DNA of 64,000 nucleotides from an uncultured Eubacterium sp. (GCF_945980375.1 NZ_CAMFQO010000004.1:1-64000), one strand, 5' to 3'; shown: positions 1 through 9,012, counted from the stretch's first letter. Made by a program: numbers and translations. Notes: generated by a model not told the origin, from the letters alone.

Positions 1-40
1 CCGATTTTTATTTTTCGCTTTATTTAGGACAATGGTATTT

Positions 41-317
41 AGCCTAACAGTATCCTAACCTAATAGCCTAAAGTAAGGTAATTATGGTATCTGTCGCCAT
101 TTTTTGCCTTGATATACGGCAGTATAACTTCGTCAAAGAAATGACGACAGCTACACAAACTAACTCACTTTAGGTGCGTAGCAGTTTATATTAAACAAAT
201 TTTTAATTAGACAAGGCATATTTTTAATTGCATACTTGCGTATTCAATTAAAAATTAACGCAGTATAATCGTAAATTTGTTAATATAAACCTAATTATGT
301 TCGAATTCTGTTAGGCT
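41..317. repeat. Nested inverted-repeat element (MITE-like)
   Basis: Four pairs of inverted arms lie in this non-coding stretch: agcctaacag (41-50) with ctgttaggct (308-317); ctgtcgccattttttgcc (91-108) with an imperfect partner at 131-150; gtttatattaaacaaattt (184-202) with 273-290; and tttttaattgcatac (221-235) with 240-254. An outer stem enclosing two side-by-side hairpins is a MITE-like or structured-RNA-like layout. There is no ORF inside. It sits just upstream of the MATE gene promoter. Its identity as a mobile element is inference. Confidence 0.55.
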
Positions 318-341
318 AGGTAGAAAAATATAAAAAATCAC

Positions 342-369
342 TTGAATTATGAAAAAATGCTCCTATAAT
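342..369 (+). promoter_or_regulatory. SigA-type promoter of the MATE gene
   Basis: TTGAAT (342-347), a 16-bp spacer, then TATAAT (364-369). Transcription would begin near 376, downstream of the ORF-track start at 349. This supports the ATG at 403 as the real start. Confidence 0.6.
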
Positions 370-402
370 ATAATCAAGTTTTTGAAAACCGGGAGAAAGC
401 CA

Positions 403-1761
403 ATGAAACAAAACGATATGCTGAGCGGCAATCCGATAAAAAGAATAATTCTGTTTGCCTTGCCGATAATGATTTCAAGCATGCTTCAATACAACTACTC
501 ATTTATTGACAACATTATTGTCGGCAGATATGTGGGAACGGACGCACTTGCGGCTGTGGGTAATGTCGGCTCAATAGGCGGGTTTATTGTGGGTGCTTCG
601 CTCGGGCTTACAAGCGGATTTACAATTCCCGTTGCTCATGCATTCGGAGCCGGAGATAAAAAGAGAGTTTCCGCTTATGCCGGCAACAGCATTGCAGTTG
701 CTTTTTTGATAGGTGTAATCATTGTTATCGTTGCTCATATTATATCAAGGCCTCTGCTTCGTGCAATAGGCACACCAAGCGAAATCATTGATTTATCAGC
801 AAGATACATAAACATTTTATATTTCGGAATTCCTCTTCAAATGCTTTCAAACAATTTTACGGCAATTTCAAGAGCAGTCGGCGAAAGCAGAAAGCCTTTG
901 ATTTTTTACATAGTAAGCGTTATAGTAAATTTTGTTCTTGATATTATTTTTGTAAAGCATCTCGGCTGGGGTGTCGAGGGTGCGGCGGTTGCAACATTGT
1001 TTTCGTATTTTGTTGCTGCCTTACTTACGGGAATATACATCATATTCATTAACAATGATGTTGAAATCAAAAAGGAAGATTTAAGATTAAACATTAAAAT
1101 TGCTTGGGAGCAAATCAAGCTCGGCATTCCCGTTTCTCTTCAGTTTACCATTACATCAATAGGCTCAATGACAATGCAAAGTGCCATTAACTCTTTCGGT
1201 CCTACTAAAATGGCAGGCATTACCGCAGGAATGAGGGTTGAAAGCATAACAAATATTCCGATGAGTGGATTGGGTGTAGCAACACAAACCTTTGTAGGAC
1301 AAAACTACGGTGCTAAAAATTATGACAGAATCATCAAATCGGTTAACAAAATATTTTTGCTTGATTTAGGTGTTTCAGTTGCAATGAGCCTAACGCTTAT
1401 GGCTATTGCAGAGCCAATGGTATCACTGTTTATGACAGAGGTTAATGCCGAAATCCTTTCCGCTGCAAAGCAATACTTAACTGCAATAGCACAGTGCTAC
1501 AGCCTTGTTGCAGTGTTGTTTGTCCTCAGGAATACATTGCAGGGGTTGGGATTCACGTACTCAAACACCATAGCAGGCGCAGGAGAGCTCATAGGAAGGA
1601 TTGTTATTTCAATACTCGTATTAAGGCTCGGCTTCGGATTTGAGGCGGTATGCTACGCACCGCCTGCCGCATGGCTTCTTGCAGACATCCCACTTGCAAT
1701 CATCTACCTGTCAAAGCGCAAAAAGTTCAAGCAACTCGCAGACCAAAGCATATGTGCATAA
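403..1761 (+). CDS. MATE family multidrug/cation antiporter
   Basis: Polytopic inner-membrane protein of 452 aa with about 12 hydrophobic segments and the MATE family start 'NPIKRIILFALPIMISSMLQ', followed by 'DNIIVGRYVG'. The family couples Na+ or H+ influx to export of drugs or metabolites; the substrate here is unknown. I moved the start from 349 to ATG 403 because a GGGAGAAA ribosome site precedes it and the predicted promoter overlaps the longer start. The gene is monocistronic: its own promoter lies upstream and a hairpin terminator lies downstream. Confidence 0.9.
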   Translation: MKQNDMLSGNPIKRIILFALPIMISSMLQYNYSFIDNIIVGRYVGTDALAAVGNVGSIGGFIVGASLGLTSGFTIPVAHAFGAGDKKRVSAYAGNSIAVAFLIGVIIVIVAHIISRPLLRAIGTPSEIIDLSARYINILYFGIPLQMLSNNFTAISRAVGESRKPLIFYIVSVIVNFVLDIIFVKHLGWGVEGAAVATLFSYFVAALLTGIYIIFINNDVEIKKEDLRLNIKIAWEQIKLGIPVSLQFTITSIGSMTMQSAINSFGPTKMAGITAGMRVESITNIPMSGLGVATQTFVGQNYGAKNYDRIIKSVNKIFLLDLGVSVAMSLTLMAIAEPMVSLFMTEVNAEILSAAKQYLTAIAQCYSLVAVLFVLRNTLQGLGFTYSNTIAGAGELIGRIVISILVLRLGFGFEAVCYAPPAAWLLADIPLAIIYLSKRKKFKQLADQSICA

Positions 1762-1784
1762 TAAAGACAATGCTTAATATTCAC

Positions 1785-1812
1785 AAAAAAGACACCGCTT
1801 GGGTGTCTTTTC
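1785..1812 (+). terminator. Rho-independent terminator of the MATE gene
   Basis: AAAAAGACACC / GGTGTCTTTT stem with a short loop and a run of T, 24 nt past the stop codon. Confidence 0.85.
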
Positions 1813-1935
1813 CTTATGGGTCAAGTGTTAGCTTTTGATACAAAAAACTTTAATTCAAAAATAAAACTTTTCAATTATTGAAGGAATTATTATATTGTGA
1901 TATTATATATTTATCAATGTTATGAGGTGCTTTAA

Positions 1936-3579
1936 TTGGCTGAAAAGAAATACATAATAGATAGTGAAGAACTAATGGCTGAATGGGATTGGGAGAAGAA
2001 TAATGAACTTGGTTTAAATCCTAATCAAATTACTTATGGCAGCAATAAAAAGGCTTGGTGGAAATGTCGTAAAGGACATTCGTGGGAAACTTCTATTTCA
2101 GCGAGAGCAAAACAAGGACATCAATGTGTATACTGTTCTAATCAAAAAGCACTTAAAGGTTATAACGATTTTGAGACATTTTGTAAAAATAATGCGTTAC
2201 TATATTTACTACAAGAATGGGATTATGATAACAATGCTAACCAACCTGAAGAATATACTTGGTGTTCAGGTCAAAAGGTTTATTGGAGATGCAATAAAGG
2301 TCATTCTTGGAAAACATCAATTGCTCATAGAATAACCGAGAATACTGGATGTCCAGTATGTAGTAATAAAAAAGTATTGAAAGGATACAATGATTTAAAA
2401 ACTCTATGTCCCGTAATTGCTGGCGAATGGCATCCAACAAAAAATGGTGATTTAACACCTGATAATGTGTCCATCGGTAGTAGCAAAAGAGTCTGGTGGA
2501 TATGTAAGGAAGGTCATGAATGGCAAGCCGCAATTTATTCTAGAACGGGCAAAAACGGAACTGGTTGTGCTGTTTGTTCAGGAAAGAAATTATATCAAGG
2601 ATTAAATGATTTAGAAACATATTGTAAGAGCAACAAAGAGCTTTTATATTTGCTCGACGAATGGGATTATGATAAAAACAAATGTAATCCAAATGAAATA
2701 GCTAGAAGTTCATCAAAAAAAGTGTTTTGGAAATGTATACACGGACATAAGTGGGCTGCCTCTGTATCATCTAGAGTACGAGGAAATAATTGCAGAATTT
2801 GTAATTCTCAAACATCATTTCCAGAACAAGCCATATTCTACTATATCAGTTCACTTTTCCCAAACTCTGTTAATAGATATGTTTTTGATAAAACTGAATT
2901 AGATATTTTTATTCCCGAATTATCTATAGGTATTGAATACGATGGTTTTCATTTTCACAATAAAAAATCAAACAAAGAAGTTTTAAAAAATCAAAAATGT
3001 ATTGATAATGGCATAAAGTTAATTAGAATAAGAGAAAATGGATTAACTTCGTATAATGATTGCATATGCATTTTTAGGCAAGATAACTTTTCAAACGAAG
3101 CATTAAGTGATGTAATCAATGAATTATTGCGCCAATTAGGCAAGCCGGTAACGATCGATGTAAACAAGGATAAAGCTATAATCACAAAACAATATAAACA
3201 ATATGTACTCGATAATTCTATTACATCATTAAAGCCAGAACTACTACTTGATTGGGACGAAGATTCTAACGGTGGTTTAATGCTTGAAAATTTTACAAAA
3301 GGTTCTCATTACAAAGCACACTGGAAATGTCATATATGTGGATATGAATGGGATGCTGAAATAAAATCAAGATTTGCAGGAAGCGGATGCATTATGTGTA
3401 GTATGAAAAAATTTACACAAACTCGTTCGATAAAAGTATTGAACGTGGAAACAAATGTAGTTTATACATCACTAACAGATGCCGAAAGGAAAACTAACAT
3501 TGAGCGTCATAGTATATCTGATTGCTGTAAAGGGAAAAGAGACACTGCTGGTGGATATCATTGGAAATTCATTGATTAA
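1936..3579 (+). CDS. Five zinc ribbons + Vsr-like PD-(D/E)XK nuclease + NUMOD1 protein
   Basis: 547 aa. Four N-terminal repeats (about residues 10-290) each carry the pattern W-x-C-x2-GH-x-W ... C-x2-C, the DUF4379 zinc-ribbon signature. A nuclease-like block follows (about 295-385) with 'FPEQAIFYY', 'ELDIFIPELSIGIEYDG' and 'HFHNKKSNKE', resembling Vsr/DUF559 PD-(D/E)XK folds (E, D and E-x-DG visible). A fifth zinc ribbon follows (about 430-490). The C-terminus ('KVLNVETNVVYTSLTDAER', 'SISDCCKGK', 'GGYHWKF') fits NUMOD1, a DNA-binding motif of homing endonucleases. The start is TTG at 1936, with GAGGTG six bases upstream. The gene looks AT-richer than its neighbours and sits alone between terminators beside tRNA sequence, so horizontal arrival is likely. 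Target and biological role are unknown. Confidence 0.8.
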   Translation: MAEKKYIIDSEELMAEWDWEKNNELGLNPNQITYGSNKKAWWKCRKGHSWETSISARAKQGHQCVYCSNQKALKGYNDFETFCKNNALLYLLQEWDYDNNANQPEEYTWCSGQKVYWRCNKGHSWKTSIAHRITENTGCPVCSNKKVLKGYNDLKTLCPVIAGEWHPTKNGDLTPDNVSIGSSKRVWWICKEGHEWQAAIYSRTGKNGTGCAVCSGKKLYQGLNDLETYCKSNKELLYLLDEWDYDKNKCNPNEIARSSSKKVFWKCIHGHKWAASVSSRVRGNNCRICNSQTSFPEQAIFYYISSLFPNSVNRYVFDKTELDIFIPELSIGIEYDGFHFHNKKSNKEVLKNQKCIDNGIKLIRIRENGLTSYNDCICIFRQDNFSNEALSDVINELLRQLGKPVTIDVNKDKAIITKQYKQYVLDNSITSLKPELLLDWDEDSNGGLMLENFTKGSHYKAHWKCHICGYEWDAEIKSRFAGSGCIMCSMKKFTQTRSIKVLNVETNVVYTSLTDAERKTNIERHSISDCCKGKRDTAGGYHWKFID

Positions 3580-3584
3580 ATATT

Positions 3585-3615
3585 AAAGGTTTGGATTGAA
3601 ATCCAAACCTTTTTT
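3585..3615 (+). terminator. Rho-independent terminator
   Basis: AAAGGTTTGGAT-tgaa-ATCCAAACCTTTTTT hairpin immediately after the zinc-ribbon nuclease gene. Confidence 0.9.
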
Positions 3616-3653
3616 AGTTTTTACACGGAGTGCAAAAGGAAATCAAAATTGAG

Positions 3654-3681
3654 GTAGGTTTAAGTCCTACCCCCGCAACAA
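3654..3681 (+). pseudogene. tRNA 3'-end remnant (T-arm and acceptor strand)
   Basis: GTAGG-TTTAAGT-CCTAC forms a perfect 5-bp T-stem with a 7-base loop, followed by CCCCGCA, A and CAA where CCA is expected. The acceptor strand CCCCGCA equals that of the intact tRNA-fMet 120 bp away on the other strand. No matching 5' acceptor strand, D-arm or anticodon arm is present upstream, so this is a fragment rather than a gene. It may mark an old integration or duplication site next to the nuclease gene (inference). Confidence 0.55.
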
Positions 3682-3750
3682 GACTAAAAAGAGCATTTTA
3701 GCAAATAGACAAATAAAATATTAGTGTTTGTTTTCAAGTGTATTTTAAGC

Positions 3751-3788
3751 AAAAAATTAAGACACAACATTGTATCAAATGTTGTGTC
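3751..3788 (-). terminator. Terminator of tRNA-fMet
   Basis: On the minus strand GACACAACAT / ATGTTGTGTC forms a 10-bp stem followed by TTAATTTTTT, seven bases after the CCA end of the tRNA. Confidence 0.8.
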
Positions 3789-3794
3789 ATTTAG

Positions 3795-3870
<76 letters not shown>

Positions 3871-3900
3871 ATATATGTGTTTACTCAACTTGTATAGAAT

Positions 3901-3928
3901 ATTATATCACATAATTTTGAAATGTCAA
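3901..3928 (-). promoter_or_regulatory. Consensus SigA promoter of tRNA-fMet
   Basis: Minus strand TTGACA (3928-3923), 16-bp spacer, TATAAT (3906-3901), 30 bp ahead of the tRNA 5' end. Confidence 0.85.
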
Positions 3929-3955
3929 TACATATTTTGATTATTTTATAAAACA

Positions 3956-4091
3956 AAAACGGGTAGCCTAAGTGTCCGCTTAAACTACCCATCTTCGCTG
4001 TTTAATAAAAACAATCTCTTCGTGTTGTGAAGTTGCTGACAGACACAACACTTTAGCGCTATTACCATCACGCTACCACACAATAGTGGTT
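3956..4091 (-). ncRNA. Candidate structured small RNA of about 135 nt
   Basis: A non-coding transcript unit with a strong promoter at one end and a terminator at the other. Reading the minus strand 5' to 3' gives four successive hairpins: ACCAC/GTGGT (4090-4075), TAGCG/CGCTA (4075-4054), GTGTTGTG/CACAACAC with a 14-base loop (4051-4022), and GGGTAG-TT-TAAG-loop-CTTA-GG-CTACCC (3990-3961) followed by GTTTTTG. I see no start codon with a ribosome site. It lacks the SRP apical motif and the long central bubble of 6S RNA, so I could not assign it to a known class. It is divergent from the glycerate kinase gene and upstream of tRNA-fMet. Function unknown. Confidence 0.65.
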
Positions 4092-4097
4092 GTATAT

Positions 4098-4126
4098 ATA
4101 GTACAACAGCAAGCAAAAATTGTCAA
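4098..4126 (-). promoter_or_regulatory. Promoter of the candidate small RNA
   Basis: Minus strand TTGACA (4126-4121), 17-bp spacer, TACTAT (4103-4098). It predicts a start near 4091, at the base of the first hairpin. Confidence 0.75.
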
Positions 4127-4289
4127 GATATTTTATGAAAAATTATCATTTTGTAACTTTTCAAAAAAGTAAATCAAATTATTTGTATAAATAGTCAATT
4201 CGATCCACAACATATTGTTTTTTTCATTTTACAACCACTAAAAAATGTGTTACAATTCAGGTAACAAAATTATTACAGGGTGAATAGCA

Positions 4290-5360
4290 ATGAACATTTT
4301 GATAGCTCCGGATTCGTACAAGGGCACACTTACGGCAATGCAGGTTGCCGACACTATCAAGGCAGTAATTACAAAATGCACAAATCACAATGTTACGGCT
4401 CTACCCTTTTCCGACGGTGGAGAAGGCTTTGGCGACGCATTTGAGAGCATATGCGGTGCGAAAAAGCTTTTCACAAAATGTCACGATGTCTACGGCAGGC
4501 AAACAGATGGGTATATATTTGTATTTGATGACACCGCTGTAATTGAATGTGCGGTTGCAAGCGGTTTGCAAAAGCAAAAACGAATTATGCAAAGCACAAG
4601 CTACGGCACGGGAGAGCTTATAAAATTCGCATACGACAACGGCTTCAGAAAAATCATCCTTGGTCTTGGCGGTACAGGATGCTGTGACGGAGGTGCAGGA
4701 GCACTTGTAGCTCTCGGAGCAAAAATATATGACGAAAACCAAAGCATTATTAAAATGCCTAAAAGCAGTGACCTAAACTATATTTTCGGTTTAAGCACAA
4801 GAGATTGCCCAAAGGATATTGAGATAACATATGCCTGTGATGTTGAAAATGAATACTACGGAAAAAACGGTGCGGCTTATGTTTTTGCACCGCAAAAGGG
4901 TGCCAACAAAACACAGGTGGCAGAGCTTGACGAGGGCTTGCAAAGGCTAAATGCATTTTTCAAAAACGACATCAGCAAGGTTAAGGGGGCAGGAGCCGCA
5001 GGAGGAATATGCGGAGGACTTTACAGTGTTTTCGGCGGAGAGATTAAATCCGGATTTGATATTCTTGCACAGTACTGCAATCTTGAAGAAAAAATAAAAA
5101 ATGCCAACATCATAATCACAGGTGAAGGCAAAACAGACGGGCAAACCTTAATGGGCAAGCTGCCTTACAAAATATACGAGCTTTGCAAAAAGCACAACAA
5201 AAGGTGCGTTGTAATCAGCGGGTGCATTGAAACAGACAAGGTTGGCGATATTGCGATACCGCTTGCAGACAAGGAAACAACAGTTGACGAGGCCATCGGC
5301 AACGCAAGGACAGTCCTTGCTAAAAAAGTGGAAAATAGCCTTGAAAAAATATTAAAATAA
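4290..5360 (+). CDS. Glycerate kinase (type 1, GlxK/GarK family)
   Basis: 356 aa, the normal length for the family. The start 'MNILIAPDSYKGTLTA' and the blocks 'SDGGEGFGDAF', 'LGGTGCCDGGAG' and 'ITGEGKTDGQT' are characteristic. It phosphorylates D-glycerate with ATP, giving 2- or 3-phosphoglycerate for glycolysis or serine synthesis. The ATG follows a clear purine-rich site (acaggGTGAATAGCA). The next two genes lie close downstream in the same direction, so co-transcription with the 73-aa protein and GH38 enzyme is plausible, although a glycerate kinase and a mannosidase share no obvious pathway. Confidence 0.92.
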   Translation: MNILIAPDSYKGTLTAMQVADTIKAVITKCTNHNVTALPFSDGGEGFGDAFESICGAKKLFTKCHDVYGRQTDGYIFVFDDTAVIECAVASGLQKQKRIMQSTSYGTGELIKFAYDNGFRKIILGLGGTGCCDGGAGALVALGAKIYDENQSIIKMPKSSDLNYIFGLSTRDCPKDIEITYACDVENEYYGKNGAAYVFAPQKGANKTQVAELDEGLQRLNAFFKNDISKVKGAGAAGGICGGLYSVFGGEIKSGFDILAQYCNLEEKIKNANIIITGEGKTDGQTLMGKLPYKIYELCKKHNKRCVVISGCIETDKVGDIAIPLADKETTVDEAIGNARTVLAKKVENSLEKILK

Positions 5361-5402
5361 TTATATAATATTATACAATTAATTTACACAAGGAGAATAC
5401 TT

Positions 5403-5624
5403 ATGAAGGTAAGAATCCCTAAACACAGAGAATTTCAAATTAAATTTCCGGACAACTATCCGTTAGAGGCAGAGGCTTGGGAAAAGCTTAACCAAATTGT
5501 TAAGGATTATTCCGTTGACGGAAAGAGTGTTCGCAGTGCATCATTTATCGAGGACAACGAGGACAAGGTAAAGGCTCTGCAGGAGCAGTACGATTTTGAA
5601 TACGAAATTATTGAAGTAAAGTAA
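5403..5624 (+). CDS. Small uncharacterised acidic protein, 73 aa
   Basis: Real gene rather than shadow: AAGGAGAA lies before the ATG, spacing from the gene before (42 nt) and after (19 nt) is short, and codon choice matches the neighbours. No signal peptide, cysteine or membrane segment is visible. It is rich in Glu, Lys and Asp, with a predicted mixed alpha/beta composition. I do not recognise a family. Position directly before the alpha-mannosidase suggests it belongs to the same transcription unit. Confidence 0.75.
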   Translation: MKVRIPKHREFQIKFPDNYPLEAEAWEKLNQIVKDYSVDGKSVRSASFIEDNEDKVKALQEQYDFEYEIIEVK

Positions 5625-5643
5625 GTTAAAGCAGAGACATATA

Positions 5644-8600
5644 ATGGCTGAAAATAAAATTTTTACGGTTGCAACTGCACATCTTGACACGGTTTGGAGA
5701 TGGGAGCTGCCGAAAACCATTGATGAATTTATACCGGATACATTCAACAAAAACTTTGAATTAATTGAAAAATACCCTCATTACCGCTTTAATTTTGAGG
5801 GTAGCTTTCGTTATGAGCTTATTGAAGAATACTATCCTGATGCTTTTGCAAAAATCAGGCAATATGTTGACGAGGGTAAATGGTGTGTCAGCGGCTCTGC
5901 ATACGAAAACGGAGATGTTAACATTCCGTCACCCGAGGCATTATTCCGCAATTTTCTTTATGGCAATCACTACTTTAACAAAAAATTCGGCAAAACCTCC
6001 AAGGATGTATTTTTGCCGGACTGCTTTGGATTCGGATATGCGTTGCCGAGCATTGCAAAGCATGCCAATCTGCTTGGTGTTTCTTCTCAAAAGCTTAGCT
6101 GGGGCGGAGCATATGAGCTGCCGTTCGACATCGGAATATGGCAGGGCGTAAACGGCGACAGGGTTTACGCATCCCTTAATCCCCTATCATACCGTTACAA
6201 ATTTGACGGTGATGTCAGAGGAGATTTGCAAATAATAAACAAACTTGCAGAAAACGGACTCAAGCACGATTTGCCTTGGACCATGAATTATTATGGCACA
6301 GGTGATTGGGGCGGAGCTCCTACCGAAGAAAGTGCTAAGGCTGTAAACGACAGCGTTGAGGCTAACCAAAAAAACAAAGAAACCAAGGTATATTCTGCAT
6401 CATCAGATGAAATCTTTGTTGAAATGGACGGGCTTTCGCAAAAGCAAAAAAACGCGTTGCCGATATGGAATAACGAATTAGTTATGAAAAGCCACGGTGC
6501 AGGCGGTTATACATCAAGATGTATGAGCAAAAGGCTCAACGCACAAAACGAATGTCTTGCAGACAGCTGTGAAAAGGCTGCCGTTGCCGCAAGCCTGCTG
6601 ACATCATACAGGTATCCGCAGGAGATAATCGACAAGGCGTGGAAAAGAGTTATTCAGCATCAATTCCACGACGATATTCCGGGCACGTCGACAATGCTTC
6701 AGTACAACGACAGCTGGAACGATTACTTTGCATCCCTCAATCAATTCCAAGCCGAATACGAGGGTGCAATGGGAGCATTGGCTAACGAGATTGATACCTC
6801 ATGGTGTAAGGAATGTGCCGTTATTGTTAACAACCCCGTTGCAGTAAAACGCAAGGCGGCGGTTAAGGCACACATCAAGCTTACACGAAATGCAAAATAC
6901 ATCAAGGTGCTTGACAAAAACGGCAAGGAGGTTCCAAGCCAGATTGTAAAAAAATCGGGCAAGGAATTTGACATTATCTTCCTTGCAAGTGTAGGCTCCT
7001 GTGCAAGCAGAGTTTACGATGTTCAGGGTGCCGACAAAAAGTATGACGGCAAGACAGACCTCAAGGTAACCGAGCATACACTTGAAAATGACAAATACAG
7101 GCTTATGTTCAACAAAAACGGCGACATAGGCTCTATCGTTGACAAAAAACTAAAGGTTCAGTTACTTACCGCACCTATCAAGCTTGCATTACTGCACAAT
7201 ATCGGTGAGCTGAATTATCCGTCCTGGGAAATCAGAAAAGAGGATATCGACGGCGAGCCGTACTGCTATGCAAACACTCCGAACTTTGAGATAGTTGAAG
7301 ACGGTCCGGCAAGAATTGCAATCAAGGTGACACGAGAGGCCGAATACAGCAAAATCGAGCAGGTAGTCAGCCTTGAGGCATACGGTGAGGTTATAAGAGT
7401 TGACAACAACATTGATTGGCAGGAAAGAAGAGCTCTGCTTAAAGCACAGTTCCCTGTTACCTGCAGTAACGACGAAGCAAGCTACGACCTCGGCTTAGGC
7501 TACATAAAGCGTGGCAACAACACAGAAAATCTGTACGAGGTGCCTGCACAGAAATGGGCAGATATTACGGACAGATTCGGCAAATACGGTGTCAGCATTT
7601 TGTCAGACTGCAAATACGGATGGGACAAGCCGAACGATTACACACTGAGGCTTACCTGCATACACACCCCTGCCGGTGCTTTTACAAAGGATGCAAGGCA
7701 GGATTTGCAGGACATAGGACGAAACAGGTTTGCATTTGGAATAATGAGCCACAAGGGCAATGTAGGAGCAACTACTCAAATTGAGTCACAATGCTTTTGC
7801 CAAGGTCTTGTTGCGTTTTGCACATCGTCAAGGCGTGAGGGTGTACTCGGCGACAGCTTCAGCCTGCTTAACACATCATCAAACGCAGTTTTGGTCAGAG
7901 CCGTTAAAAAGGCTATTGACGACGACAGCATTATCGTGAGAATAAACGAGGGTGTCGGCAAGGCACACAAGAGTGCAGGTATTAAATTTTTCTGCGACAT
8001 AACCGAGGCAACAGAGGTTTGGGCAAGCGAGGAATACAAAAACGATGCAAAAATCGACAACGGTGCATTGGTGTTTGACCTAAAGCCGTTTGAGGTGAAA
8101 ACCTTTAAGCTAAAGCTAAATGCAGAAAGAAACAAGGCAAAGGAAAACTTTAAGAAGCTTGACCTTGAATACAATTCCGTTGGCATCACGGCAGATGAAT
8201 ACAAGGTTAACTGCATTATGCAGGGCAGCGGAATGAGCCTGCCGAACGAGCTGATACCAAGCTCGCTGACCGTTCACGGCATCACCTTTAAGATGCCTAA
8301 CGTGGAAATGGATAAAAACATATTTATTCCTCGAGGACAAGAAATCGAACTGCCAAAGGGTGTTACAAAGCTGTATATGATTGCAGGCTCGGTGCTTGAG
8401 CGCAGAGATACCGTTGTTATGGCTGACAGCAAGGAAAGGCACATTACGGTTTATCCTATGCGTGAGCCGGTTGGTCAATGGGATATGGCAGGCTTACAGC
8501 AAACTGCCAAAATCACAAATCAACCAATCGCTATCGAATTTACGCACACTCATCATCCGGAGGGCAACATTGCCAACGGCAAGGCATATTTTTACCTGTA

Positions 8601-8907
8601 TGAAATTGATGTGCGAGGCTGTAAAACAGTAACCATGCCTGAGGACAACAAAATTGTTATTTTGGCAATGACGGCTGTTAAAAAATTCTCTAACACTCAC
8701 CTTGCAACAAGGCTGATTGACGAGGTTGACGAGGGCTACGAATTTGGTGAAATACCGCCTATCAACAAGATTATCGATAAGGCAGATTTCATTACAATCC
8801 GTGCAGGAAAAATACAAGACCAAATCAAAGGCGGCAAGGGCAAGGGTATCAAACGAGACAACATTATCACAAACATTATTCGCTCCTACACCAAGAGCGA
8901 ATGGTAA
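5644..8907 (+). CDS. Glycoside hydrolase family 38 alpha-mannosidase
   Basis: 1087 aa, cytoplasmic (no signal peptide). The N-terminal GH38 catalytic domain shows the zinc-binding 'AHLDTVWRW' (H13, D15), the nucleophile region 'LPDCFGFG' (D126) and 'HQFHDDIPGTS' (H342, D343). The middle and C-terminal beta-rich regions correspond to the usual GH38 middle and C-terminal domains. GH38 enzymes release alpha-mannose from N-glycan cores or mannosides, so this one probably trims imported host or yeast mannooligosaccharides (inference). The start is supported by AGCAGAGACAT upstream. A hairpin terminator and one copy of a dispersed palindromic repeat follow the gene. Confidence 0.95.
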   Translation: MAENKIFTVATAHLDTVWRWELPKTIDEFIPDTFNKNFELIEKYPHYRFNFEGSFRYELIEEYYPDAFAKIRQYVDEGKWCVSGSAYENGDVNIPSPEALFRNFLYGNHYFNKKFGKTSKDVFLPDCFGFGYALPSIAKHANLLGVSSQKLSWGGAYELPFDIGIWQGVNGDRVYASLNPLSYRYKFDGDVRGDLQIINKLAENGLKHDLPWTMNYYGTGDWGGAPTEESAKAVNDSVEANQKNKETKVYSASSDEIFVEMDGLSQKQKNALPIWNNELVMKSHGAGGYTSRCMSKRLNAQNECLADSCEKAAVAASLLTSYRYPQEIIDKAWKRVIQHQFHDDIPGTSTMLQYNDSWNDYFASLNQFQAEYEGAMGALANEIDTSWCKECAVIVNNPVAVKRKAAVKAHIKLTRNAKYIKVLDKNGKEVPSQIVKKSGKEFDIIFLASVGSCASRVYDVQGADKKYDGKTDLKVTEHTLENDKYRLMFNKNGDIGSIVDKKLKVQLLTAPIKLALLHNIGELNYPSWEIRKEDIDGEPYCYANTPNFEIVEDGPARIAIKVTREAEYSKIEQVVSLEAYGEVIRVDNNIDWQERRALLKAQFPVTCSNDEASYDLGLGYIKRGNNTENLYEVPAQKWADITDRFGKYGVSILSDCKYGWDKPNDYTLRLTCIHTPAGAFTKDARQDLQDIGRNRFAFGIMSHKGNVGATTQIESQCFCQGLVAFCTSSRREGVLGDSFSLLNTSSNAVLVRAVKKAIDDDSIIVRINEGVGKAHKSAGIKFFCDITEATEVWASEEYKNDAKIDNGALVFDLKPFEVKTFKLKLNAERNKAKENFKKLDLEYNSVGITADEYKVNCIMQGSGMSLPNELIPSSLTVHGITFKMPNVEMDKNIFIPRGQEIELPKGVTKLYMIAGSVLERRDTVVMADSKERHITVYPMREPVGQWDMAGLQQTAKITNQPIAIEFTHTHHPEGNIANGKAYFYLYEIDVRGCKTVTMPEDNKIVILAMTAVKKFSNTHLATRLIDEVDEGYEFGEIPPINKIIDKADFITIRAGKIQDQIKGGKGKGIKRDNIITNIIRSYTKSEW

Positions 8908-9012
8908 AGCAAAGCACACGCTGGTAGACTGTTGAGAAATGGAGCTGAAATTCGCATTTTGCGAGGGAAGATGTACGAGGGTACCTCAACCGAGCAAAAG
9001 GCGAAAAACGCC

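Noticed and set aside
141-152. ATGACGACAGCT near the start of the window, as in the repeat arrays
   Set aside because: Only 12 bases match and the CCCCTCAG and CCCCTT flanks are missing, so chance or a decayed copy cannot be told apart.
3956-4091. SRP RNA or 6S RNA identity for the candidate small RNA
   Set aside because: The SRP GGAA-tetraloop motif and the long 6S central bubble are not seen.
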